Assembly: GCF_030418305.1 (NCBI RefSeq)
Contig: NZ_JAUHPX010000004.1
Span: 248,001-312,000, forward strand
Length of the DNA stretch: 64,000 nucleotides
From: Demequina lignilytica
GTDB lineage: Bacteria; Actinomycetota; Actinomycetes; Actinomycetales; Demequinaceae
Direction of reading: 5' to 3'
The notes under the pieces were generated by a model, which saw only the letters and a list, made by a program, of their open reading frames with translations, did no database searches and was not told the origin of the DNA. The stretch's first letter is position 1, and every line of letters begins with the position of its first letter. The position numbers were made by a program, and so were the translations under genes. Positions 51,822 through 60,400 of the stretch are shown piece after piece.

Positions 51822-51838
51822 TCCGTCGACCGGACAGC

Positions 51839-51870
51839 ACGACCGGCCCTGCTGCAGCAGGACCGGTCGT
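51839..51870. terminator. Bidirectional terminator hairpin
   Basis: Outer arms ACGACCGG / CCGGTCGT (51839-51846, 51863-51870) enclose a second perfect palindrome CCTGCTGCAGCAGG, giving a long near-continuous stem between the convergent SDAGYTG gene and arsC-like gene. Confidence 0.8.
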
Positions 51871-51876
51871 CGCGTG

Positions 51877-52287
51877 TCAGTCGGCGGGCACCACCGACGG
51901 GCCGGGCTCGACCCCGAGGCTCACCATCAGCTCGCGGACGCGGGCGTCGATCTGGTCGCGCTGGTCCTCCGAGGGGCCGGGCTCGATCGCCCAGTCCTCG
52001 TAGCGCTTGCCGGGGATGTAGGGGCAGGTGTCGCCGCAGCCCATGGTGATGATGACGTCGGCCTCCTGCAGGCGGGAGTCCGTCCACCGCTTGGGGTGCT
52101 CGTGGCTGATGTCGATGCCGACGGCGGCCATCGCCTCGACCGCACCGGAGCTGAGCGCCGGGCCCGGCTCGGAGCCGGCGGACCAGGCGACCGCGCGGTC
52201 GCCCGCGTAGTGGCTGAACAGGCCGAGCGCCATCTGGGACTTGCCGCCGTTCTTGACGCAGAGGAACAGGACGTGGGGCGTGGGCAT
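51877..52287 (-). CDS. Arsenate reductase / mycothiol transferase-like LMW protein
   Basis: 136 aa LMW-phosphatase fold. The P-loop is 'VLFLCVKNGGKSQMA', with Cys10 and Lys16 in place of the usual Arg, a variant I associate with actinobacterial ArsC/arsenate-mycothiol transferases. 'WSAGSEPG' and 'DVIITMGCGDTCPYIPGKRY' match ArsC, with further cysteines for thiol relay. ATG 52287 follows GGAGAC-type sequence after the ArsR-fusion stop, a 14-base gap; operon with that regulator. Arsenate as the true substrate is likely, not proven. Confidence 0.87.
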   Translation of the reverse strand: MPTPHVLFLCVKNGGKSQMALGLFSHYAGDRAVAWSAGSEPGPALSSGAVEAMAAVGIDISHEHPKRWTDSRLQEADVIITMGCGDTCPYIPGKRYEDWAIEPGPSEDQRDQIDARVRELMVSLGVEPGPSVVPAD

Positions 52288-52301
52288 GGAGGTCTCCTTC
52301 T

Positions 52302-52991
52302 TCAGGGGGTCGTGAGCGCGTCCGCCAGGCGGCGCACGCGCGGGGTCAGCTGATCGACGATGCGCGCGAAGGCCTCCGCGGTCCCGTCGGGCCGCGGGAT
52401 GGACCAGTGGGCGGCGCCCGCGCCGGACTCGTGGGCGCGGTCGCAGACGGTGATGACCAGGTCGCCGGCGGCGCGGACCTGGTCGAGCGGCGCGGGAGTG
52501 TCGGCGAGCGGCGTCAGGCCGTGGCGGGCCAGCTCGGCGACCGCCCCGGGGTGCAGCGACGCCGCGGGGTCGACGCCGGCCGAGGCCGCGGGGACGCCCG
52601 CGGCGGCGGCCAGCGCCGCCGCCAGCGGGGAGCGAGCCGCGTTGCCGGTGCACACGAACAGCACGCGGGAGGGACGATGCGCGGGCGCGTCGGGCGCGGC
52701 GCGACCGGCGGGCTGCGAGACGCCGGGGGCGCCCGGGGTGGCGATCGCCGCGGCGACCAGCGGCGACCAGCGCAGCGAGAGGTACGCGCGGCGGCCGTCG
52801 CCGTCGGAGCGGCGCCGGTCCACCAGCCCCGCATCCTCGAGCACGCGCAGGTGATGCGCGAGGAGGTTCGACGGCAGGTCGACCGCGCGGCCGAGCTCGG
52901 CGGGCGACAGGTCCCCGGCGGCCAGCACGTCGACCAACGCGAGCCGGTGCGCGTCGGCGAGCGCGGCGAGCTGGGCCAGTCGGTCGGTCAC
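52302..52991 (-). CDS. ArsR-type regulator fused to LMW phosphatase domain
   Basis: 229 aa. Residues 1-85 form a winged-helix ArsR domain ('LGRAVDLPSNLLAHHLRVLE', 'GLVDRRRSDGDGRRAYLSL') without the classic CVC metal motif. Residues 109-229 form an LMW-phosphatase/ArsC-like domain with an intact 'VLFVCTGNAARSP' (Cys114, Arg120) and 'PASAGVDPAASLHPGAV'. Probably a self-contained sensor/enzyme controlling this arsenate/phosphate pair. GTG start 52991. The fusion is known in actinobacteria; the signal it reads is not clear here. Confidence 0.87.
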   Translation of the reverse strand: MTDRLAQLAALADAHRLALVDVLAAGDLSPAELGRAVDLPSNLLAHHLRVLEDAGLVDRRRSDGDGRRAYLSLRWSPLVAAAIATPGAPGVSQPAGRAAPDAPAHRPSRVLFVCTGNAARSPLAAALAAAAGVPAASAGVDPAASLHPGAVAELARHGLTPLADTPAPLDQVRAAGDLVITVCDRAHESGAGAAHWSIPRPDGTAEAFARIVDQLTPRVRRLADALTTP

Positions 52992-53100
52992 GACCCCACC
53001 CTAGCCCATCTTGCTCAACGGCGACTGAGGTATCAGCGTCGCACGAGCCCCAGGCATCGTCCGCGACCGCGGACTCCTTGAGCCGATAACGCAGTCCCTT

Positions 53101-53131
53101 TTGTCACATCCTTCACATCCGTACATATAAA
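53101..53131 (+). promoter_or_regulatory. AT-rich promoter with CRP-like site
   Basis: TTGTCA (53101-53106) followed by CATATA/TATAAA (53124-53131) gives a -35/-10 pair with 17 or 19 spacing, unusually AT-rich for this DNA. TGTCACATCCTTCACA (53102-53117) matches the CRP consensus but for one base and overlaps the -35. It lies about 150 bases before the 427-aa secreted protein gene; the leader also contains GGCTGAGG. Confidence 0.5.
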
Positions 53132-53266
53132 CCTCATGAGGCAACACCCCCCTGCGAGGGTCGTTGACCCTGGTATCCGGCCCGAATCACGATGTGAGCA
53201 ACCGGGGGATCGGGATTACGTGGGCTGGCTGAGGAGCCCCGCCCTCCCCTGGCTGGGAGAGGGATC

Positions 53267-54550
53267 ATGAAGCTGAGGAACTTCGCCATCGCCGCAGGCG
53301 TGGCTGCGCTGACGCTGACGGGCATCGCGCCCGCAGGCGCCAACGAGAACAACACCAACAACCCCGACAACTGGGTCGGCGCGGCCGCCGCGGCCGCCGG
53401 CGTCGACCCCGAGATGATCAGCTGCTACAACGACAGCTTCGGCTCGATCGTCGAGGGCGGCACCGCCGTCGAGCTCGACCCGTACACCGGCGACGGCTCG
53501 GGTTACGCGCTGCTGGTCGTCAAGGGCGGCGCCGTCGACTACGGCTGGGGCGACGGCAACGCCGAGCCTGTCGAGTACCCGGTCGCCGGGACCCCCTACT
53601 TCACGCCGCTCAACGGCGGCGGCCAGCAGGCGGGCGTCTCGCACTGGATCGTCTGCGTCGACGACACCGTGCCGACCCCGCCGGTCGACGAGCCCCCGAC
53701 GCCGCCGATCCCGCCCCAGCCCGACGACAAGATCGTCTACGGCGAGTACGCCGAGGGCGAGTGGGTCTGCGGCGACACCACCGTGACGCTCACCCGCGGC
53801 TTCACCGTGACGCCCTACGTCTGGAACGGCGAGGAGTGGGTGCTGGACACCGCGAACGCGACCTCGGGCGTCGAGGCGAAGCTGCGCGACCTGACCGAGG
53901 AGGAGCTCGCCTCCTGCGTGGAGGAGCCTCCGACGCCTCCGACTCCGCCTACCCCGCCGACTCCGCCGACGCCTCCGACTCCGCCGACGCCCCCGGCCCC
54001 GCCGGCCCCGCCGGTCGACCCGAGCATCGAGGACGCCGAGGTCATCCCGATGTGCGGCGCCGAGGGTCCGTACCTCGCCTACACCGTCACGGTCAACGAC
54101 CCCGCCGGCACGCTCGGCGACACCGCGACCCTGACCTTCCACCACCCGACCGACGCGGCGCAGGACTGGTCGATCGAGGTCGGGCTCGGATCAGGCACGG
54201 TCATCTGGCCGGGCGTCGAGTGGAACACCGACGGAACCGTCGCGACGTGGCCGGGCTGGTACTGGGACGTCGACGCCGAGGAGTGGGTGGAGGACGCCTC
54301 CGCCAACTACGGCTGGACCACCGCGCCGGACACCGAGGTCTCCGTGACCGTGGACCCGCTGTCGCAGACCCTCACCGTCACCTACCCGGGCGGCGTGGTC
54401 GGATGCGACTTCACGCCCACCATCGTGGTGGTCGACGACATCGTCGCCGAGACCCCCACCACGTCCACCGAGGCGCCGACCACCACGGTGGCGCCGACCA
54501 AGGCTGCTGCGGCCACCCCGGTGAAGTCCGCAGCCACATACGCCGGCTGA
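53267..54550 (+). CDS. Secreted multi-domain protein with KSAATYAG C-terminus
   Basis: 427 aa. Signal peptide 1-25 ('LTLTGIAPAGA'). Two or three beta-type domains: about 28-135 (Cys pair), 150-215, and 255-385 ('CGAEGPYLAYTVTVNDPAGT'), separated by a Pro-Thr stalk of repeated P-P-T (about 220-248). A Thr/Ala-rich tail ends in ATPVKSAATYAG with no membrane anchor; this lines up with ATPVLSDAGYTG of the 238-aa protein. ATG 53267 has GAGAGGGATC upstream. No family was recognised beyond a generic surface-protein layout. Confidence 0.8.
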   Translation: MKLRNFAIAAGVAALTLTGIAPAGANENNTNNPDNWVGAAAAAAGVDPEMISCYNDSFGSIVEGGTAVELDPYTGDGSGYALLVVKGGAVDYGWGDGNAEPVEYPVAGTPYFTPLNGGGQQAGVSHWIVCVDDTVPTPPVDEPPTPPIPPQPDDKIVYGEYAEGEWVCGDTTVTLTRGFTVTPYVWNGEEWVLDTANATSGVEAKLRDLTEEELASCVEEPPTPPTPPTPPTPPTPPTPPTPPAPPAPPVDPSIEDAEVIPMCGAEGPYLAYTVTVNDPAGTLGDTATLTFHHPTDAAQDWSIEVGLGSGTVIWPGVEWNTDGTVATWPGWYWDVDAEEWVEDASANYGWTTAPDTEVSVTVDPLSQTLTVTYPGGVVGCDFTPTIVVVDDIVAETPTTSTEAPTTTVAPTKAAAATPVKSAATYAG

Positions 54551-54565
54551 TCCCCCCGGCGACGC

Positions 54566-54595
54566 GGCCCGGCAGGTCTCACGACCTGCCGGGCC
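54566..54595 (+). terminator. Terminator after KSAATYAG protein gene
   Basis: Perfect 13-bp stem GGCCCGGCAGGTC / GACCTGCCGGGCC (54566-54578, 54583-54595) with a TCAC loop followed by GTGCTTTG. Also placed to serve the convergent transpeptidase gene. Confidence 0.88.
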
Positions 54596-54631
54596 GTGCT
54601 TTGCTCGCTGCGAGGACGATGCGCCCCGACG

Positions 54632-55405
54632 CTACTCCGAGATCGTGACCGGGGTGCCGAGCGGCAGGCCCACCGTGGTGACCAGCGCGGTGATCGCGTC
54701 GTTGGGCAGGCGGATGCACCCGTGGGAGACGGCGCGGCCGATCGACGTCGGGTCGTCGGTGCCGTGGATGCCGATCACGGCGTCGCCGCCGGCGAAGGAG
54801 TCCAGCACGGGCGAGTAGCCCGACAGCCCGTACGCGTACGGCCCGTAGAGCCCGTCGGGGTCGGGCGGCTGCAGCAGCTCGCGGATGAAGTAGACGCCGC
54901 CGGGCGTGGGCATCTCGTCGCGGCCGAGCCCGATCGACGACTCGAAGATGACGTCGTCGCCGTCCGTGACGGTCAGCGTGAAGTCCGACAGCACCACCTC
55001 GACCTGGAGCGTGGTCGAGGTGAGCGTGACGTCCGACTCGGGCACCCAGCCCGTGGTGCCGTTGGGACGCACGGGCAGGTAGAGCTCGACCCAGCCGGCC
55101 TGGCGTTCCTTGACAAGGAACACCAGCGGGGTCTGATCCGGGACGGTGAGGACGTCGGCGGCCTCGACCGTCTGCTGCTCGGCTCCATCGGGCGCGGTGA
55201 ACACCGTGAGCGACTGCCCCGACGCCTGGGCGATGAGCGACCCCTCGACCTCCGCGGGCTCGCTGGGAAGGTCCGAGGCGCTGATCGCGGGCTGCGCGGA
55301 CGTGCTGGATCCGCCCGTCGCGGTGCCCGCCGGCTCGCTCGTGCCGGTGCAGCCGGCCATCACCAACGCGCCCAGGCTCACGGCCGCGAGGACTCTCACG
55401 CGCAT
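54632..55405 (-). CDS. L,D-transpeptidase lipoprotein (YkuD)
   Basis: 257 aa. Lipobox VMAGC (Cys19) anchors it outside. An SH3-like stretch (about 60-135) precedes the YkuD domain, whose catalytic core 'VIGIHGTDDPTSIG' and 'SHGCIRLPN' is intact. It makes 3-3 cross-links in peptidoglycan or attaches proteins to it. ATG 55405 lies inside the 9-mer GGACGATGC and follows GGAGGGAC. Monocistronic. As the only wall transpeptidase in the window it is a formal candidate partner for nearby surface proteins, without direct evidence. Confidence 0.92.
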   Translation of the reverse strand: MRVRVLAAVSLGALVMAGCTGTSEPAGTATGGSSTSAQPAISASDLPSEPAEVEGSLIAQASGQSLTVFTAPDGAEQQTVEAADVLTVPDQTPLVFLVKERQAGWVELYLPVRPNGTTGWVPESDVTLTSTTLQVEVVLSDFTLTVTDGDDVIFESSIGLGRDEMPTPGGVYFIRELLQPPDPDGLYGPYAYGLSGYSPVLDSFAGGDAVIGIHGTDDPTSIGRAVSHGCIRLPNDAITALVTTVGLPLGTPVTISE

Positions 55406-55563
55406 CGTCCCTCCCTCCAGGTCGGAGGCCAGCCTACGTCGGAGACCTCGCGACGGACCAGGGCCGACGCGACACCTCGCCCCATCGCCGCACGCGCGCC
55501 GTCCGGACCTACGCTGGGTCCTAGACGGCAGGATCATCGCTGGCGGCAGAGGGGGACAGGATC

Positions 55564-57246
55564 ATGAGCGGCGACACCAGCCCGGAGCGGAGGCCCCGCT
55601 ACACGCCTCGGACCGGCAAGCAGGCGATGCGCAGCATGCGAGGCGACGCCGCGTCGATGTGGCGTGGTGTCGCGAACCCGATCTCGCTCCGCGGGCTGGT
55701 GGCCGCGGGCGCCGGCACCCTGGTGCTGATGCTGCCCGGCGTCAGCACCGCGATCGTCCAGATCATCGTCGTGGCCGTGCTGGGCGTCTCCGGCATCCTC
55801 GACGTGATCTACGCGCTGGTCGGCAAGCGGTGGATCGGCAAGCGACGCAACCGCGTGATCGCGTTCCTGCGCGGCCTCATCACCGTCCTGTTCGTCGCGA
55901 TCCTGGTGCTCTTCATGTGGATCGACACCGACGGCGGCACGGTGAGCCTTCAGGTGGTGGTCTCGCTGACCGGGCTGTACGTGGCCATCCGCGGACTCTT
56001 CCTGCTGGTGTCGTCGATCTTCCGCCGCGGGCAGGAGGGTCAGGGGCCCCGGATCGTCGGCGGCGTGATCGCGCTCGCCGGAGGCGGGATCGCCTTCTGG
56101 TCGCCCGAGACCCTCACGGACGCGATCATCGTCGGCGGCGCGACCCTCGCGATCGTCGTCGGGCTGATCCTGGTCGCATGGGGCCTGCGCCGCAGCTCGT
56201 CCCACGAGGCGGGTCTCGACCCCCGTACGGCGACGTTGCCCGAGGTGCTCTGGGACTGGATCCGGGGCATGGACATCGGCGTCGGCGAGCGCGAGGACCT
56301 GGCGGACAGCCTCTACTTCGACGAGCCGGGACGCTACGCGAAGCTCGGCGCGTGGTGGGTGATGCTGGTCCTGTCCGTCGCGATCGCCACCTTCGCCGTC
56401 CTGTCGGACTCGACCGCCGTGGTGATCGGCGCGATGCTCGTGGCCCCGCTGATGCAGCCGATCGTGGGGCTCGCCGGCGCGCTCGTCAACGGCTGGCCCC
56501 ACCGCGCGCTGCAGGCCGGGCTGATGGTGACGCTCGGGGTGCTCGTGTCGATCGCGCTGTCCTACGGCCTCGCCGCGTGGGCCCCCGTGGCGGTCTCGTT
56601 CGACACCAACACGCAGATCACGTCGCGGGTGAACCCCAACGTGATCGACATGTGCATCGCGATCGCGGCCGGCGCGGCGGGCGCGTTCGCGACCGTCAAC
56701 AAGCGGGTGTCCTCGTCGATCGCGGGCGTCGCGATCGCGGTCGCGCTGGTGCCGCCGCTCGCGGTGGTCGGCATCTGCCTCGGCGGCGGGCGCTTCGTCG
56801 ATGCGGGCGGAGCGTTCCTGCTGTTCCTCACCAACTTCGCCGCGATCGTGCTGTCCGCGGCGCTGGTGTTCGTGCTCACGGGCTTCGCCGAGCATCGTCG
56901 CCTCCAGGACAACCCGATGCGGGTGATCGGCGTGCTCGGCCCGTTCGTGGCCCTCGCGGTGGTGCTGCTGGCCCCGCTCGTGCTGTCCTCGCAGGGCCTG
57001 CTGACCCAGGCGACCGCCGAGCGCGTGGCGCAGCGCACGGTCGACCAGTGGCTGGGCGAGGACCCCGACTTCGTGGTCGAGGGCATCTCGATCGAGAGCG
57101 GCACCGTCATCGTCGCGTTGCGCGGCAGCGGGGACACCCCGCCGCCGGAGGACCTCAAAGCCGCCCTCGACGAGGAGCTGACACCGGCGCGCGCGCTCCG
57201 GCTCACGGTCACACCGGTCGAGGTGACGGAGATCCCGGCGCGCTGA
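55564..57246 (+). CDS. DUF308/HdeD-like plus DUF389 membrane protein
   Basis: 560 aa. The N-terminal ~200 residues contain six hydrophobic segments resembling DUF308/HdeD ('LMLPGVSTAIVQIIVVAVLG', 'GGVIALAGGGIAFWSPETLT'). A cytosolic linker follows, then a DUF389 region (about 255-455) with 'STAVVIGAMLVAPLMQPIVG' and 'SIAGVAIAVALVPPLAVVGI', and a soluble C-terminal part. DUF389 proteins are multi-pass with no established transport role. ATG 55564 follows GAGGGGGACAGGATC. The fusion order is notable; I cannot assign a substrate. Confidence 0.85.
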   Translation: MSGDTSPERRPRYTPRTGKQAMRSMRGDAASMWRGVANPISLRGLVAAGAGTLVLMLPGVSTAIVQIIVVAVLGVSGILDVIYALVGKRWIGKRRNRVIAFLRGLITVLFVAILVLFMWIDTDGGTVSLQVVVSLTGLYVAIRGLFLLVSSIFRRGQEGQGPRIVGGVIALAGGGIAFWSPETLTDAIIVGGATLAIVVGLILVAWGLRRSSSHEAGLDPRTATLPEVLWDWIRGMDIGVGEREDLADSLYFDEPGRYAKLGAWWVMLVLSVAIATFAVLSDSTAVVIGAMLVAPLMQPIVGLAGALVNGWPHRALQAGLMVTLGVLVSIALSYGLAAWAPVAVSFDTNTQITSRVNPNVIDMCIAIAAGAAGAFATVNKRVSSSIAGVAIAVALVPPLAVVGICLGGGRFVDAGGAFLLFLTNFAAIVLSAALVFVLTGFAEHRRLQDNPMRVIGVLGPFVALAVVLLAPLVLSSQGLLTQATAERVAQRTVDQWLGEDPDFVVEGISIESGTVIVALRGSGDTPPPEDLKAALDEELTPARALRLTVTPVEVTEIPAR

Positions 57247-57287
57247 GGCCGCCGGGCCTCCTCCCTCCCGCCTTCCCGTCCTCCCCT

Positions 57288-57384
57288 GGACAGTCCGCAC
57301 GGAATCCGCGCCGACACGCCGGCGGCTGGGGCCGATCGGGTCCGGGACCACGGCGTGTCGCGCCCAACTCCGTGCGTACTGTCC
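57288..57384. repeat. Long imperfect inverted repeat between convergent genes
   Basis: Two 34-base arms (57288-57321 and 57351-57384) match at 27 positions, best at the outer 16 bases (GGACAGT.CGCACGGA) and inner 10 (GACACGCCG region), with a 29-base middle. It might be a transcription barrier, an intergenic repeat family or a MITE-like remnant. No flanking target duplication was recognised. Confidence 0.6.
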
Positions 57385-57413
57385 GGAGGCGGGGCGGGGC
57401 GGCCGCGGAGGGA

Positions 57414-57450
57414 CCACGGGCCCGGCGGGTGAGGACCGCCGAGCCCGTGG
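57414..57450 (-). terminator. Terminator after giant surface-protein gene
   Basis: Interrupted stem: CCACGGGC...GGCGG (57414-57428) with CCGCC...GCCCGTGG (57436-57450), 20 bases beyond the stop on the minus strand. Confidence 0.75.
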
Positions 57451-57469
57451 ACCTTCGCCTCCGCGAGTC

Positions 57470-60400
57470 TCAGCTCTCGCGTCGGCGGCGCACCGTCAGC
57501 AGCGCCAGCCCGGCCACCAGCAGGAGCGCAGCGGCTCCCAGGGTGCCGCGGACGTCCGCGCCGGTGACGGACAGGGCAGGCGGCTCGGTCGGCTCGACCA
57601 CGATCACCGGGATCACGGTGTTGACCGCGTCGCAGGTGACCATCCCGCCCAGCGGGGCCACGAACGTCACCGACGTGGCCACGTCGTCGAGGTCCTCGAC
57701 CCCGGTGCAGGTGAGCTCCTGGGTGTAGAGCTCGTCGACCGGCTCGGAGACCGTGTAGGTCGCCCCCGGGATCAGGTCCCAGGTCGCGGTGTCGGAGCTC
57801 GAGTTGCCCGCACCCGTGAGGGTCACCGTCGCCGGGCCCACGTCGGAGGTCAGGGTGAACTCGAACGCCCAGTCGCCGTCGTCGGGCATGCCCGCCACGG
57901 TCTTGGTGAGCGCCAGCTGCGCCGCGAGGCCCGCGTTGGTGGCCGTGCAGTCCACCTGCTGGTCGAAGCCCGCGACGAAGGTGACGGAGGACGCCACGTC
58001 GTCGAGGTCCTGAACCCCCTCGCACATCAGGGTGGCGGCGTAGCCGTCGACCTCCGCCTCGGCCACGGTGTAGGTCTCGCCCGGCACCAGGCCGGTCCAG
58101 CCCACGGGCTCCGCGGTCACGTTGCCGACGCCCTCGACCAGCTGCGAGTCGACATCACCGACGGCCGGCGCGATGGAGAACAGGAAGCTCCACGGCAGGT
58201 CCTCGGCGACCCCGGTCACGGTCTTGGTGATGGAGACGCTCGACGGCAGCGCGGTGTTGACCGCGTCGCAGACGATGCTCTGGTCGAAGCCGGCGACGAA
58301 GGTCACCGACGTGTCGACGTCGTCCAGGTCCTCCACACCCTCGCACATCAGCGACTGCGTGTAGCCGGCGTCCACCGCCTCGGCGAGCACGTACTCCACG
58401 CCGGGGACCAGGTCGGTCCACAGCAGCGGCGCCGCGGTGCCGTCACCGGTGCCGGAGGCGACCTGCTCGCCACCGCCGCCCGCCGCCGGCGTCAGCGTGA
58501 AGGCGAAGGACCAGTCGTAGCCGTCGGCCACGCCCTCCACCGTCTTGGTGACGCTGAGGTCGGACGGGAGCCCCGCGTTCGACGCCACGCAGGTGATGTC
58601 GAGGTCGAAGCCCGCGATGAAGGTCACCACCGTGGGATCGGGGTCGGTGTCCTCGACTCCGGTGCAGACCAGCATCCCGTCGTAGTCGGGGTACAGGCCC
58701 TCCATCACGGTGTACTCCGTACCGGGCACCAGGTCCTCCCAGACCAGCGGCGCGGACACCATGTCACCGGTGCCGGTCGCCGTCTGCAGGCCGCCGTCGC
58801 CCACCTCCGGGGTGAGGGTGAAGTCGAACGCCCACGCGAGCGTGTCGGCGACACCGGTCACCTCCTTGGTCAGGGTCAGGCTGGAGGGCAGCGCGTCGTT
58901 GGTGGCGTCGCAGATGATGTCCTGGTCGAAGCCGGCGACGAACGTGACCGTGGTGTCGGACTGGTCGAGGTCCTCGACGCCCATGCACATCAGCATCTGG
59001 TCGTAGCCGGTGACCAGCTCCTCGGCGATCACGTAGGTCTCGCCGGGGACCAGGTCCTCCCACGTCAGGACGTCGGAGCCGGGTCCGGTGCCGGTGGCGT
59101 GCTGGACGCCGCCCCCGGTCGCCTCGGGCGACAGCAGGAACCCGAAGTCCCACTGGTGGTCGGGACCCACGTTCGTGACCGTCTTGGTGACCGTCAGGCT
59201 GGAGGGCAGCGCGTCGTTGGTGGCGTCGCAGGCGATGTCCTGGTCGAAGCCGGCGACGAACGTGACCGTGGTGTCGGACTGGTCGAGGTCCTCGACGCCC
59301 GTGCACATCAGCATCTGGTCGTAGCCGGTGACCAGCTCCTCGGCGATCACGTAGGTCTCGCCGGGGATCAGGTCCTCCCACGTCAGGACGTCGGAGCCGG
59401 GTCCGGTGCCGGTGGCGTGCTGCTCACCGCCGCCGGTCGCCTCGGGCGACAGCAGGAACCCGAAGTCCCAGGCGTAGTCGTCGGCGACGCCGCTGACGGT
59501 CTTGGTCACGGTGAGCTCCGAGCTCCTGGCCGTGTTGGTCGCGGTGCAGGTGATGTTCTGGTTGACCCCGTGCCGCCACGTGACCGTGGTCGGGTTGTCG
59601 TCGAGGTCGGCCGGCACATCGCACACCAGCGTCTGGTCGTAGCCGGGGAGGATCTCCTCGGCGAGCGTGTACTCCTCGCCGGGGATCAGGTCCTCCCACG
59701 TCAGGACGTCGGAGCCGGGTCCGGTGCCGGTGGCGTGCTGGACGCCGCCGCCGGTCGCCTCGGGCGACAGGATGAACCCGAAGTCCCAGGCGTAGTCATC
59801 GGCCACGCCCTCGACCACCTTGGTCACGGTGACCGAGGTGGGCACCGCATCGTTCACCGCCCGGCAGACGATGCTCTGGTCGAAGCCGGCCATGAACGTC
59901 ACCGAGGACTCGGACAGGTCGAGGTCGGTGACGCCGTCGCAGACCAGCCGCTGGAGGAAGCCTCCGAGCGCGACCTCCTCGAGCCTGTAGACCTCGCCCG
60001 GGATCAGCCCCTCGATCGCGCGAGGCTGGATGAGGGTGCTGCCGGTGCCGCCGAGCACGAACTGCTCGGAGCTGCGGCTCGACGGACCCGTGGGAGCGAA
60101 GGTGAACGCGAACGCCCACTCGTAGTCGTCGGCGACGCCGGTGACCTCCTTGGAGAGGGTCGCCCGCGAGATCTTCGCCTTGTTCAGGGCGTCGCAGGTG
60201 AGGTGCTGGTCGAAGCCGGCGACGAACGTGACCGTGGTGTCGGACTGGTCGAGGTCCTCGACGCCCGTGCACTGCAGGGTCTGGGTGTAGTTCGTGTCGA
60301 CCACCTCGGCGAGCACGTAGGTCATGCCCGGGGTGAGCCCTGTCCAGGTGAGCACGTCGGACGTGCTGCCGGTGCCGAGCGCGACCTGCGCGGACGGCAG

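Noticed and set aside
31936-52991. Prophage or integrated element suggested by the HNH gene at 28536
   Set aside because: No integrase, terminase, attachment repeats or tRNA gene was seen. The HNH gene is of the DUF222 (13E12) type common in actinobacterial chromosomes.
53926-54010. CRISPR-like or tandem DNA repeat in the 427-aa protein gene
   Set aside because: The short periodicity is simply Pro-Pro-Thr codons of a stalk; there are no spacers or repeat-spacer structure.
50374-54550. Calling the SDAGYTG/SAATYAG endings LPxTG sortase signals
   Set aside because: There is no Leu-Pro or Leu-Ala before the Thr-Gly, and the proteins stop at that Gly without a hydrophobic helix or basic tail, so canonical sortase sorting cannot apply.
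55534-57417. 627-codon minus-strand frame across the DUF389 gene
   Set aside because: The plus-strand frame has clear membrane helices and family motifs; the opposite frame is His/Arg/Asp-rich without any domain.
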